Assembly (NCBI GenBank): GCA_003439945.1
Contig: QVRM01006121.1
Location: forward strand, 135,001 to 199,000
Source: Dermanyssus gallinae
Lineage: Eukaryota > Arthropoda > Arachnida > Mesostigmata > Dermanyssidae
Direction of reading: 5' to 3'
Length of the DNA stretch: 64,000 bases
Position 1 is the first letter of the stretch; each line of letters opens with the position of its first letter. A program made the translations under genes and the position numbers. Below the pieces are notes generated by a model that saw nothing but the letters and a program-made list of their open reading frames with translations, was not told where the DNA came from and searched no databases. This document shows, piece by piece, positions 48,277 to 59,305 of this stretch.

Positions 48277-48308
<32 letters not shown>

Positions 48309-48362
48309 CTAACAACAACAAGTATAGCGTTATAACGTAATAAATATCATATACGTAATAAA
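47902..48362 (+). other. transglutaminase 3' untranslated region and poly(A) signals
   Basis: The first AATAAA hexamers after the stop codon are at 48339-48344 and 48357-48362. If used, the 3' untranslated region is about 450-480 nt and includes three (TA)n blocks (48085-48114, 48185-48210, 48281-48307) and a 96-bp tandem duplication. Use of these signals is inferred. Confidence 0.5.
48115..48307 (+). repeat. 96-bp tandem duplication containing (TA)n
   Basis: The block starting ttcaccacgtacaattaaat and ending in a ccaactactataatt plus (TA)n segment occurs at 48115 and again at 48211, apparently identical. The period is 96 bp. Confidence 0.9.
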
Positions 48363-49508
48363 TAACACACATATATTCGAGCATTATATGTTATACGCAT
48401 CTTCATTTACTGATAGAACGGGCATGCTTGAATATTCTTCACCGTAGTAGTATTAAGTATAAGGAAAAGGTCAGGCGCAGACATTAGGGTTAACAAGTGT
48501 GCTTATTTAGGTAACGTCTTACTTTGTTAAACCTGTCTATAGCAATGTACACATTGTGTTCCCCCAGAACTGGGGACTGATGAGCGTATAAAAGTAGAGA
48601 TTTCAAATACAAAAGAATCTAGATTTTTTAAGAAATAACTCTTGCCAGGTGTGTATTACAATAATAATTGTCGTTCTTACACAAATACTTACAAACGCAC
48701 CGGCGAATGTCGGTGCCGCCATGTATCTCTAAACTTTAAAGGAAAGTTTTTCACAGAAGCTTTTTTGTTGACACACACACACCTGTTAATTTGGCCATCA
48801 TTTTATGATTGTGCCTATTTTTAGTTTCGCTACTGCTACAGCCGGGCAGCGAACATGGATTATCTTGTCACAAAAGTGCAAGTAGGCGATAGCTAACCGT
48901 GCCACGTGTCCGCAAAGGAATCTTAGCCTCGATACTCTATTAGGTATATCTTGCGTGAGAAAGGCCGAACAGGAGAGAACAATAGGAGGTTCAACGAATA
49001 GACGACAGGAGGCCTGACAATGACGACACAGTCGACATGTATTTCTTCCTGATGGTGTATAAGGCCTTAGGGGAGGATTGATGACTATGTACGATCCTAT
49101 CCTAACATGTCAACCGTAGTAGGTACTACCCGCCGATGGCTGATGGGTCTGCTGCCCTATCTAAGCGAGGGAATCGGATCACGCCAGCACGCCCCGAAGA
49201 AACGATCTTTAACCAGCGGTATTATCATCTTTAGTAGCGTTGGGCTTCAGTAGACAATTTCGTTCAATGGAGCTGCTCTATTCTTGGTCTCTGGGAATCC
49301 CACCAAGTTAGGGAGCTCTGTAAAAAGTGTGTTGTTAGTAGTACACATAAGGCAGGGATTAGCTCAGGCTAATTTCCTCCTGAGTACGACAATGCCGAAT
49401 CTTCTATACATGTTTAATAACTTCAGCCGATTTGAATAAGCACTTAAATGAGTTTGAGTTTATGTATGTTAGCTTCAAACTAATATGTATATATTTAATT
49501 GTTTGACG

Positions 49509-49549
<41 letters not shown>

Positions 49550-49937
49550 AGTCCATAAATTGGACACAACGCGTAGCATGATGAGATTAAAAAGGCGTAT
49601 TTTACACTTTTGATTTTCCACTGCTAGTTGACTAACACATCTAGAAGCGCCTATGTAGAAGCCCCGCACATAGCTCCCAGCCACTCCAATGCACTTGTGC
49701 TTTCCTCATTTCCCAATCTTCGAAGGCTTTCGGGCTTGCAGGAGCAACTCAACTCGATCCCTCTCGTTCCTCTGCTCCTGTTTCATTATCTTCTATATAG
49801 TCTTGAAACTTTGTCTCTTCAAATCTAATTATCTGTGGGAGTGGAAAAAGTCGCACGAAGCGAAAACCGGCGAATATGTGGGTTGCCGAAATATAGAAAT
49901 CAATTTTGAAATATCTCATCAATTAATCCGAAATCAG
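48363..49937. other. intergenic DNA
   Basis: (TA)n tract at 49513-49546. No coding region supported. Confidence 0.55.
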
Positions 49938-51770
49938 TCACAATGTATGGGGCGGTGGGTTGTCGTGATAAAGTATCCAAGAGTTTTTTGCCGAGAGTTC
50001 AGATCTCTTGTTCGCGCAACCTTTTGCGCAATTTTGCGATAGTATTCCTTGTTGTCGAGAATTAGGTAGTAAAAATCCGTTGAAGATGATTCTCTTGTAG
50101 TCGGAAAAATGTCTAAAGAACCTTGTTAGGGAACCTGCCAGTATCAAGGCTGCGTTCGTGCTAATCGTTGGACAGGCTTGTAGAATCTTAAGCGCAGCTG
50201 TTTTCTGTGTATTTTGTAGGGCGTTTCTTACTGTCTTCATTTTTAGAGTGTTCTACATCCCGAGACAAGATCTCTTACAGGGAGGAGAGATAATTACGTG
50301 CACTGATCACTTGGCCGTCATAGCTCAAGCACAGACAGAGGAAGAGCTCACACTGAAGACAAACATGGCTCCCCGATCAATAAAACTATGGTTGAATCTA
50401 GGCTTGGCCCGGAGAGAAGAGAAGCCATTCTCATCATATGTTATGCAGTGCAGGAGCCCCAAGATTGGCCCTTGTGGGACTCCTGCCGCCTTGGCTATTT
50501 TCACGGTACCTTTAAAAACTCTTCTGTCCTTCACGTATCCTGACAAGTGCGCACAAATGAAGAGGCCTCTTTTTTACCAGGATATCTAAAATCGACATGC
50601 TCTCTACACGGTACACAGTTAAGAGCTTTCCTGAGATCCAGAACTGCGACAAGGAGCTTGTGTTTTATACAGACAACTCATGAAGCAGGTCAACATTGGC
50701 TGTTATTTGTTGTGTTGCCGTAGGAACCGATCTGTTTGGTTTTTACGAAATCCAGGCTCGCCACCGCCTTGGTGAATCCCTTCGCTAACACATTCGGGTG
50801 TTCTTAAAGAGCATTCTGACCGCCATAGGCGGAACGCCATCGGGTGTCGGATACCTTCATGGTTTGTGTCTCTCCGCTACCATCATTACTTCTGCGCGTA
50901 TGATAGACTGGATATCCTCCTCTTCTGAGGGAATCCTCACTGTCAATTTGTGCACATTGTCGGAAGAGTTTGTCTAAAATGTCTCCGATTTCCGTATCTG
51001 ACAGTGTCACTTTTGGGCCTTCCCAGTGTCCCTCTGACTACTTTGTAAGGAGTTTCCTACGTTGTCTTCTATTTTATTTTATGACCTGCCAACAAAACCT
51101 CTTGCTTTCTGCTATTTCGTTTTTTAAAAAGGGGGGCCCTACATAATCGATCGTTGTGTAAGGCGAGAGTCTCGGCTTTCTGGAACCTATAACTTTCCTC
51201 TTGAAATCGCTATTACAATTCGCCCGTTTCAGCGCTACGACACTGTTTCACCACTATTTTGGTTGACAGCTAGCCCTTCGTAGGTTAGAGGATTAGTACC
51301 TCTGGCGCAGGCCCTAGCGAGGGTTGTGCGGTATGAGGGGGGCTTGTGAGGATTGCCATCTTGAGTTCGGGCTTAAAGACTTCCCCATCCTTGATCCTGT
51401 AATGCATTTTGCCTTTTAAGGCAAGCAGCGTTTGCTGCTACCGTTTCAGCGTACACTCGATAGAGTAGTAATTGCTGAGGCTTTCTTCCTCAAAGAGCAC
51501 TGTCCACCCGTTTTATGGGTTAATTTGTCGTTCCATAGTTTGAGATCCACCGTTGACTGACATCTGACCTGGTGGAATGCCACGTTTTTGCCATCATTGG
51601 GTAAATGCCAGTACCAGGCTAACTGCCCATTGAATTAAAGTTTTTTCTCTCTCTTGTCCGTCCGTCTCATATTTCCAATGCCCCGTTAAAGTCCCCTGTC
51701 ACCACTATGACTTTTTCCATTGGGGCTTTATCTACTAATCGTCCTATCTAGTAAGAACTAGAGTAGAAAG
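49938..51770 (-). pseudogene. R1-like LINE (endonuclease plus reverse transcriptase) remnant with an internal inversion
   Basis: Reading on the minus strand from 51770: an endonuclease block VIVVTGDFNGALE (about 51680-51710) is followed by a STVDLKLW-like block (about 51541-51560) and a decayed SDH-type end. Reverse transcriptase follows, with motif A as VLDLRKALNCVPC (about 50608-50650) and motif B as AAGVPQGPILGLLHCITYD (about 50443-50495). The motif C block is present but on the plus strand. After it, the minus strand resumes with a post-thumb block TAALKILQACPTISTNAALILAG (about 50130-50225). Stops and frameshifts are frequent. Block order is that of R1/Jockey-type elements. About 300 bp beyond 51770 hold no recognised feature. 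Confidence 0.75.
50265..50432 (+). other. inverted reverse-transcriptase segment (motif C block) inside the LINE remnant
   Basis: The plus strand reads CTDHLAVIAQAQTEEEL, then RSIKLWLNLGLARREEKPF, which matches what follows the catalytic YADD in R1-type reverse transcriptases (the YADD itself has decayed to CTDH). Motif B on one side and the post-thumb block on the other are both on the minus strand. The simplest reading is an inversion of roughly 165-170 bp within one element. Exact breakpoints are uncertain. Confidence 0.6.
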
Positions 51771-52099
51771 CTCGAGTTTTCATTCTTCTACCCATCCTTT
51801 TCTACCCACCAGAACCTTTACCCGCTTCCTTTACCCGCGTGTCTTTTTAATTGCAGGGAGCTGGCAATTATGACATGTACGTATTTGGCCGTGTTTCAGT
51901 GTACCTATATTACTTTTAATATATCCATTGTTGTTGAGTACCTGTAATGCCTCTGACCTGGTGGCTCCTATTTTTTTGGCAGTCTCAGCCTTGTAATTGC
52001 ATCTATAGCATTCTGGAATCAGAATCCGTTTGTCAGCTCTGCATAGGTGTCCTGATAGGGTGATATCTCATTAATTGAAACGCTCTTTTATTTATCATA

Positions 52100-53125
52100 A
52101 AAGGGGGTATAGTACCATTCACAACGTGTACACAAATTATTTTGCTCGCACACATTTGCTTCACAACAGTTTTAGTTCTTATTCATTCAATTGCTTTTCA
52201 AGCCTCAACGGATACAGGTGCGACAATTTAGCCCTGTCCGACTCGACGTGGCTTGTACGTTAAACATTGCGTCAAACAGATCCTCATTTTTAATCAGGCG
52301 GCGCAGCTGTTTTATGTCAGCTTTTTCAAACAGTTCGGTCACGGATTTAAGCCCGAGGACGCAATTCTCCACGCGACAACGTCTTTCAAGTTTTCTCAGA
52401 AAGCTGCGTTCTTTCTGTCTAAATCTAAGATCACTCAGTCTTGGAGGATTCTACACCTGGCATCTATACAATGATAGTAGCACAACATATGATTTGTACA
52501 GTTCTAAATAGGCAGAGGCACTTCTTACAACAAACGCACGGAGAATATTGCTACCCTCCTAAACAACGCCGCGGAGAGCAATTTCGGGTGGAGGCTTTGA
52601 AGCTCCTTAAAGACCCTGTCCTCTGATACATTCACATAGGTGATCTATTGGATGTTAGCGGGCCATAGGACAGAAGAGAGCGGTGTGATTGGAGTAGAGT
52701 TCAGGTATGCTCCTTTAGACTGGTCACATAGCAGGTCAGCTTCCCATTGATCATCAGTGATCCGTTGACCTAAATCAATGAGAATAGACAGATCGTTCTT
52801 TAGCTTAAGACGAGTTGAAGCATATCCAAATAAACGGGCAGCATCTCCGGATTCTGCTGTGGCCTGCTCAGCCTGACATCGCTGTCGTATCAGGGCTGCC
52901 TCTAACTTCTTCCGCAGTCGATGTTGGGTGGCGTCATCCGTTGTGTGCTCCAGACTATTGTGCAGACGGGCCTACGATTTGGCCTCGATGACTCGCTGCT
53001 GCGCAGAACCTCCCCCAGTCGCAATCTTTTCATCTTCCTAAGTATGCCCATGTCCTTCTCTGAGCTCTTGTTATTGAACATAGCCCCTATTTTCCTGTCG
53101 GCTGTTTTGCTATCCATTGGCATAG
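52100..53125 (-). pseudogene. second LINE ORF2 remnant (Jockey/CR1-like)
   Basis: Minus-strand translation of 52690-52900 reads GDAARLFGYASTRLKLKNDL then RITDDQWEADLLCDQSKGAYLN, which resembles the linker between endonuclease and reverse transcriptase in Jockey/CR1-like elements. VNVSEDRVFKELQSLHPKL follows (the block before the PGPDG motif). The reverse-transcriptase core is missing, and at about 52200-52430 a C-terminal-like block LRFRQKERSFLRKLERRCRV appears. The upstream part to 53125 is Lys/Arg-rich and probably belongs to the same element. The clade is uncertain. Confidence 0.5.
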
Positions 53126-53544
53126 GGCTTTATATAAATCTACACTTAAAATAACGCGCTATATAGATTTGTACGCGCCCATATGCATATAGTACACCCG
53201 CAACGAGGCTTTGCGTTGACGTTACGAATACCAAATGCATACGCACGAAGCCCCACGACATGCACGTCACGCAAAACATACACGTGCGCACTAGCACATC
53301 CATACACACGCAGGGCTACACATGCATATATAAGCATATAATCGTGCACTAATATTTAAATAATATTTGAACGGTGGGCGCACTCATGCATTTGCATGTC
53401 CATATATATATATATATATATATATATACACGCACAGCCATTTAAGTTCTGAATTGTGCCCCAACCGGAACGAGCGTTTTAAACGAACGCACGCTCACTG
53501 TGATGAGCTCTATTTGAAAATACACCGAGCATCTACTTACGAAA
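53126..53544. other. non-coding DNA with a (TA)n tract
   Basis: Sequence rich in CATA/CACG motifs, with (TA)n at 53402-53428. No gene. Confidence 0.6.
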
Positions 53545-53755
53545 CTACATGAGTTTAGTCCCAGCCGGGGCGGCCCTCCAAAGATTCGGACTGGAACCAA
53601 CCTTAAGGAATATAGCCTACGATAGGGTGCTTAAATCGCAACATTTCTCGAAAATGTGTTCTGTAATCTACGCAGACGATCTGGCACTGCTCGCTATCCC
53701 CTTTGACAAGGACTCCTTCTGTTTGAAGGATATGTATCGGCATCTGCCTTGAGGT
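53545..53755 (+). pseudogene. isolated LINE reverse-transcriptase fragment with a YADD core
   Basis: The translation reads LEPTLRNIAYDRVL (end of motif B), then SVIYADDLALLAIPF, a complete catalytic motif C. The frame ends at TGA (53750-53752). The endonuclease start of another element follows within about 20 bp, so this is a 3' fragment abutting the next relic. Confidence 0.75.
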
Positions 53756-53764
53756 CCCACTAGT

Positions 53765-56240
53765 CACGAACATGAATGCGGCTATGGCAAGAGGGTCACT
53801 TAATCAGGTCGGGTTAATTCACCATGGCTTATCCTGCATCCGTAGCTTAGGCCGTAAGACAAATCGTTTTTTTGCCAAACCGGCATGTCGATGAGTTCGA
53901 ATACTACCTAGATGACATAGATAGCAGCTTCTAGAGGCACCCGCGGAATAATATTATAATTACCGGGGATCTCAACGCTGCCAGCACAGCCTAGCGTAGC
54001 AACCACGCCCGAGCAAAAATGGCGATTTCATGCGTGGATGGCGAAACTTAACCTGTACGTAGTATACGACGGCCAAAAACCCACATCTAGGCAGGGCTTA
54101 CAGAGCCGTTTCATTGTTCTTAGTTTAGCAGACAAAACCCTGCAAACAGTCATAAAATAGAGAGTTGCCGATAAAAACTAGTCACTTAGTGACCATAGCT
54201 ACATTAAATATAGTCTGGCGGCACCGGCCCAGAGAGTTAAGGCTGCGCTCCCGATTGAAGACGTTTCATGGGCCACCTCGACCGAGATGAGCTACATGCC
54301 ATGGGTGAGTAAGGCATTTATCGGGGACTTTGTGGACTTTCGTGCTTATGAACATTCCTGGGTACACCTCGATAACGGCAGAGACAGGTTAACGTTTAAT
54401 TTGGCGTTTACAGAAGAAGTAACTCAAATCGAGTGACTGACAATATATACTCAACCTTCTCACTTTAACTTCCTCCCAGCGACGCTTTCCTAGGCTAAGA
54501 TCCGCCCGCAAAAAGCCTTTAAAAGAAAAGTACCTCATCTTCTTGGGTGCTCGTCAGTGGAATTCACTAAACTGCTAGAAAAAGCCTGCCGAAACTCCAG
54601 CTCCAGCTCGTCTACATCCTTAAATAGCCAATAACAGTTCGTGCTACTGCAAAAATAGCCAGATCTTTTAGAGAATAGCACACAAAGGTACCGGCCGGAA
54701 CTTTCCCATCTATGGGAAGATACAAAAACGCGCCACGTACAGCCGTAGAAGCAGCCCAACCGACTTCAACGACGCCTTACTAAAATGTAATAACAATCCT
54801 ATGCCTTGGAAATTGGCCTCTTTGACCCTCATCCCAAAACCAGGTAAACGGTATAGAAACTCCTCGGCATACCGTTCCATAATTATGCTCTCCTGCCTAT
54901 CCAAAGCAGCTCAGCACATTACCAAAAAACGACTAATGGTAGCATTAGATGATAGGGAAGCGCTGTCGGAGACGCAGCATAGTTTCCGAGCCCGACGTTC
55001 CACACATTCGACTACCAATAACGTTTTAAACATGGCTGAAATGCAGAGAAATGCCCCGAGCATAAATTGGTGTGTAAACTGATACATTTATGTCTAGCTA
55101 TCCTTCTATATGTAAAAAACGCGTCAACAACGCCTTTATGAAACGGCATAAACAAAGTACTTGTCGACAAAGTCGTGTCCTTCTATACTAGTGTCGTTCC
55201 TGAAAATCCGAGCATCAACCTACAAAGGCGTGAACTATACAATCACAGCCAAAATCCCTAAAGAGTTCGCACTGGAACCAGCCCCATGTAATATAACCCA
55301 TGATGGAGTATTCCCACATCCACCAGGCAGGCGATCTGGCACTTCACCGTCAGTGACAAGGATCTACTTAAACGAACAGCCAGGAGAGCCTTAACGGTTA
55401 TACGGCAATACATTCCCATGCTGGGCCTTAAATTGACTCCACACAAAAAGAGAAGCATTTTTTGAACGGCCTAAAACACAAAAGGCAAAGTCTAGATCTA
55501 AAAAACGCCTTGAATGGCGCCCAGTAATACTTACACCCATGGTTACCTGGATGTGATCCTGGTTAGGGCTGGAGCCCCTTAAGTGCAATATGAGTGGCAC
55601 TTTTGAAGAGGGAAAAATGCATTTACGCAAGCCCTTTGATATTAATGGCGGACAGTGTAGAGTTCAACACTGGCGAAGAGTATATGGCTTAATCCTGTCC
55701 GCGTGTAACACCCACTAAACCACCTCCCCAACCCCTCTCCCGGCTCGGAATCATAGAATAGTACTTCGAAATCAGGACGAAGGCCCATGGATGGCACTGG
55801 AGCCCTCGTCTGCGCTATGGATGGCACTGGAGCCCCTCATCTGCGCTAAGAATGGCACTGAAGCCCCTTATCTGCGCTACGCAGCAAAAAGCTGCTAAAT
55901 GCAGAGCTGTAAAAAACTCGCGCCGTCTTTTAATATCAGTAATCGATAGCGTGATGCTATATGCCGCACCCCTATAGGAGCGCATAGAGCATTATGGCGC
56001 TTAATATCGCACAAGCAAGTTGCACGGCGTCTAAATTTGTCATACGAATCCCCTCTAGACAAATTTCGTGGCACCCAAGAGTTAACAAGCCACATACTGC
56101 CAACACCATCTATATATATGTCTACACACTGATACGTTCGCGTAGGCACACATTCTGTGTGGCAGTGCTTACGCTTATGTCAGAAGCCCGCGTCAGAGGC
56201 GCAGGTTCGAATACGAGAGAGTGGTGCAATCGACGAACGT
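53765..56240 (+). pseudogene. R1-like LINE ORF2 remnant (endonuclease, reverse transcriptase, thumb)
   Basis: Blocks in order on the plus strand. Endonuclease: an N-terminal LNQVGLIHHG block, IIITGDLNAAS near 53959-53991 and LSDHSYIKYSL near 54184-54217. Reverse transcriptase: PWKLASLTLIPKPGK and SSAYRSIIMLSCLSKAA near 54800-54910, and QHSFRARRSTHSTTNNVLNM. A decayed motif B/C region (FALEPAPCNITHDGV, then QAGDLAL in place of YADDLAL) lies near 55265-55350. LGLKLTPHKKRSIF and GYLDVIL follow, and a thumb SVMLYAAPL near 55950. Stop codons and frameshifts occur throughout. Orientation and family resemble the 11.9-kb and 50-kb relics. The end at about 56240 is approximate. Confidence 0.75.
55787..55878 (+). 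repeat. three tandem 30/31-bp units inside the LINE relic
   Basis: Units at 55787-55816, 55817-55847 and 55848-55878 share ATGGCACTG-AGCCC-CTGCGCT with a few changes each. They lie between the YLG-type block and the thumb, so they expanded after insertion or mark a local slippage event. Confidence 0.9.
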
Positions 56241-56247
56241 AGGGAAG

Positions 56248-56272
56248 GAATATATATATATATATATACATA

Positions 56273-56328
<56 letters not shown>

Positions 56329-56329
56329 A
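56248..56329. repeat. compound (TA)n-(GA)n microsatellite
   Basis: (TA)n with CATATATATGTA interruption, then about 12 GA units. Confidence 0.95.
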
Positions 56330-56695
56330 AATCTCCTTTCTTTTGGAATGTGATGGATTGTTTGTTCTCGCCACGTGCCTCACCGCCGCATTCATTACCG
56401 TTTAAGTTAACGTCAAACGGAAGATCCCGGTGGAAACTCTCTATTCTATGCCATCGTTATCTAAACGTTCAGATATTGACGAGGAACTTAGCTTCCCCGG
56501 CATTTTACAGCGCAAAAGCCTACTTTATGCAGACATACGTATTTAGCGTTTCACATTCGTTGTACTTGCGCTCCCACCATCACACGGGATCCACAAATTG
56601 ATCTACACATGGAATACCTTAGTTGGTACGCTGTATAGCTGTACACACAAATAATAAATTATTTAGCGATGTTCTTTCCAAAACTCATATATATA
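56330..56695. other. non-coding DNA left of the palindromic transposon
   Basis: No feature recognised; ends with a short TATATATA that the transposon abuts. Confidence 0.5.
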
Positions 56696-57279
56696 CAGGG
56701 TGTTACGTAAAAAGTAGTACTTCTTTCGAGGTTTGATAGAGCTCGGCAAGAAAATAATTTTTCCCAATGGGCGGAAGCCAAGAAAACGTTTTGTTTAGGA
56801 GTGAGGATGAAATTTAGAAAAGTCGTTATTCTGCCTTATTTTCTCCTACATAGTTGTACAAAATCTACGTTTGCGGGAGAACCAGTCAACGCATGAAGCA
56901 ACCGATCATACCAGTGTGTTCGGCGGAAAATTTTGCATAACCTAAATGACACCTAACGCAAGCTAGCAAAAAGCAAATAGGTGGAATAAAAAAAATCATA
57001 AAAAGTCGATTTGTTGTTATAACTTACGTTGAAGCTTTCACGTGCAAAATCTAAAAATTTTGCCATTGCGCACAAATGACGAACACTCTCTGACGATAGC
57101 AAATTTAATGCCCGTCATTTTCGTACCAAAGTGATGGTGCTGCGTTACGTAGTTGCTGAGAAACTAGGCTTTTTCGACAGCCATATCAAAAGCAAAGGCA
57201 TGCATACTTCCTAGCATCTTGACCTGCTTTACCACAGAAACCACTTGCGCACGTCCAGAAACACACCAGCATTTATTTA

Positions 57280-57879
57280 TTATAAGAAATGCTCGAAGTT
57301 CCGTCCGCCTACCACTAAACACGTTCTGTAGCGATTGCACAGGCTCTCTTGCACTCGTGCAAATATGTTAGGCATTGCCCTAACGGCGTCAGCAGCGTTG
57401 AATATACGGTCAACCAGATCTTCACGCGATTCAACGGGGGTTTCGTAAACAACACTCTTTAGGTAGCCCCACAAAAAAAAGTCGAGGCTTGTTAAATCGG
57501 GGGAGCGAGGTGGCCAAGCTATAGACCCGCCTCGGCCGATCCACCGATTCTTGAATGCTTCGTTTAGGTATTCTCGAACCGTAGCAGAGTTGTGTGGCGG
57601 CATTTTCAGACGAAAGCTTTCCAGGATGCCTTCTAACAACTAGGTAACGTATGAATCAAAAACGCGCGATACGCAGCTGCATCTAATCTGGCGGAAACAA
57701 ACACACCAGCATTTGTTTACGCTGAGCAGCCGGCTTTGTTTCGAAATTATTCGCCGTTTGCACAAGCTTCTATCGGAAATTTGCGCGGGCTTTGATTCGA
57801 AATTCGTCATTCGAGACGCCAAAACACCATAAGAAAAACCGCCAACGCCAAAAGCTATAAAACGAAGTGTCAGGTTCTC
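57280..57879 (-). pseudogene. transposase C-terminal part, left arm and loop of copy 2
   Basis: The minus-strand arm frame of 119 codons (MLEGILESFRLKMPPHN... to GGRNFEHFL) is intact. The loop frame upstream is separated from it by a TAG at about 57641-57643 where copy 1 has CAG. The HDGA segment is deleted; the RSPDLTSLDFFLWG box is complete. Confidence 0.75.
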
Positions 57880-57907
57880 GAGATGTGTCATTTCATACGT
57901 TACCCAG

Positions 57908-58267
57908 TTGTTAGAAGGCATCCTGGAAAGCTTTCGTCTGAAAATGCCGCCACACAACTCTGCTACGGTTCGAGAATACCTAAACGAAGCATTCAAGAAT
58001 CGGTGGATCGGCCGAGGCGGGTCTATAGCTTGGCCACCTCGCTCCCCCGATTTAACAAGCCTCGACTTTTTTTTGTGGGGCTACCTAAAGAGTGTTGTTT
58101 ACGAAACCCCCGTTGAATCGCGTGAAGATCTGGTTGACCGTATATTCAACGCTGCTGACGCCGTTAGGGCAATGCCTAACATATTTGCACGAGTGCAAGA
58201 GAGCCTGTGCAATCGCTACAGAACGTGTTTAGTGGTAGGCGGACGGAACTTCGAGCATTTCTTATAA
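57908..58267 (+). pseudogene. transposase C-terminal part, right arm of copy 2
   Basis: A mirror image of the left-arm frame: 119 codons open to TAA, including RSPDLTSLDFFLWG and the PVESREDLVDRIFNAADAV segment typical of this transposase group. It lacks the N-terminal half and the first and second catalytic Asp, so it cannot act as a transposase. Confidence 0.75.
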
Positions 58268-58847
58268 TAAATAAATGCTGGTGTGTTTCTGGACGTGCGC
58301 AAGTGGTTTCTGTGGTAAAGCAGGTCAAGATGCTAGGAAGTATGCATGCCTTTGCTTTTGATATGGCTGTCGAAAAAGCCTAGTTTCTCAGCAACTACGT
58401 AACGCAGCACCATCACTTTGGTACGAAAATGACGGGCATTAAATTTGCTATCGTCGGAGAGTGTTCGTCATTTGTGCGCAATGGCAAAATTTTTAGATTT
58501 TGCACGTGAAAGCTTCAACGTAAGTTATAACAACAAATCGACTTTTTATGATTTTTTTATTCCACCTATTTGCTTTCTGCTAGCTTGCGTTAGGTGTCAT
58601 TTAGGTTATGCAAAATTTTCCGCCGAACACACTGGTATGATCGGTTGCTTCATGCGTTGACTGGTTCTCCCGCAAACGTAGATTTTGTACAACTATGTAG
58701 GAGAAAATAAGGCAGAATAACGACTTTTCTAAATTTCATCCTCACTCCTAAACAAAACGTTTTCTTGGCTTCCGCCCATTGGGAAAAATTATTTTCTTGC
58801 CGAGCTCTATCAAACCTCGAAAGAAGTACTACTTTTTACGTAACACC

Positions 58848-58850
<3 letters not shown>

Positions 58851-58891
<41 letters not shown>

Positions 58892-59265
58892 GTTACAATG
58901 ATACCTTCGGTCCCTGCTTTTGACGCAGCTGAAATCACCATTGCAAGTAGGTAAACATTTTCGCCAACGATGGATTGGCATATTTGTCTATCACTTGCGA
59001 AGGACCATCGTCAGTTGGGGTCTTAATCTTTTTGGTGTCGTGCTGATACAGGTATAACTCCGTAGACCAGCTGCCCGAATCATGGTAACCATATTACTGT
59101 TTCTAGTGCGCCTTCTATCAGCCTTAAGCGTGCCTGAGATTATTTCACTAAACTATGGAATGAGTAGTTCTGCGATAATTGATTGTCCACCATTTAACCG
59201 ACAGTTGGTACAGCAATGTAGCGTTCCTGAAACGTCAATAAACTCCCTCTATTTACTCTGAGAAC

Positions 59266-59304
<39 letters not shown>
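58851..59304. other. (TA)n tracts and intervening non-coding DNA
   Basis: (TA)n at 58851-58888 and 59268-59304. The 380 bp between them have no recognised feature. Confidence 0.7.

Positions 59305-59305
<1 letters not shown>

Larger units (their letters stand above)
56696..58850. mobile_element. 2.2-kb palindromic mariner-superfamily transposon, copy 2
   Basis: Same ends (CAGGGTGTTACGTAAAAAG inward), same arm content and same loop as copy 1 at 22573-24747, 34 kb away. Arms of about 957 bp (56696-57652 and 57895-58850) surround a loop of about 242 bp. Both arms keep the 8-base homopolymer that holds the transposase frame open, whereas copy 1 has 7 and 6. TA flanks are present, with a (TA)n tract at 58851-58888. 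Sharing of the palindromic organisation by two loci shows that it was transposed as such and is not a local duplication. Confidence 0.9.

Noticed and set aside
56150..56240. tRNA gene (ggttcgaatac motif)
   Set aside because: A B-box-like sequence alone; no A box or cloverleaf could be formed around it.
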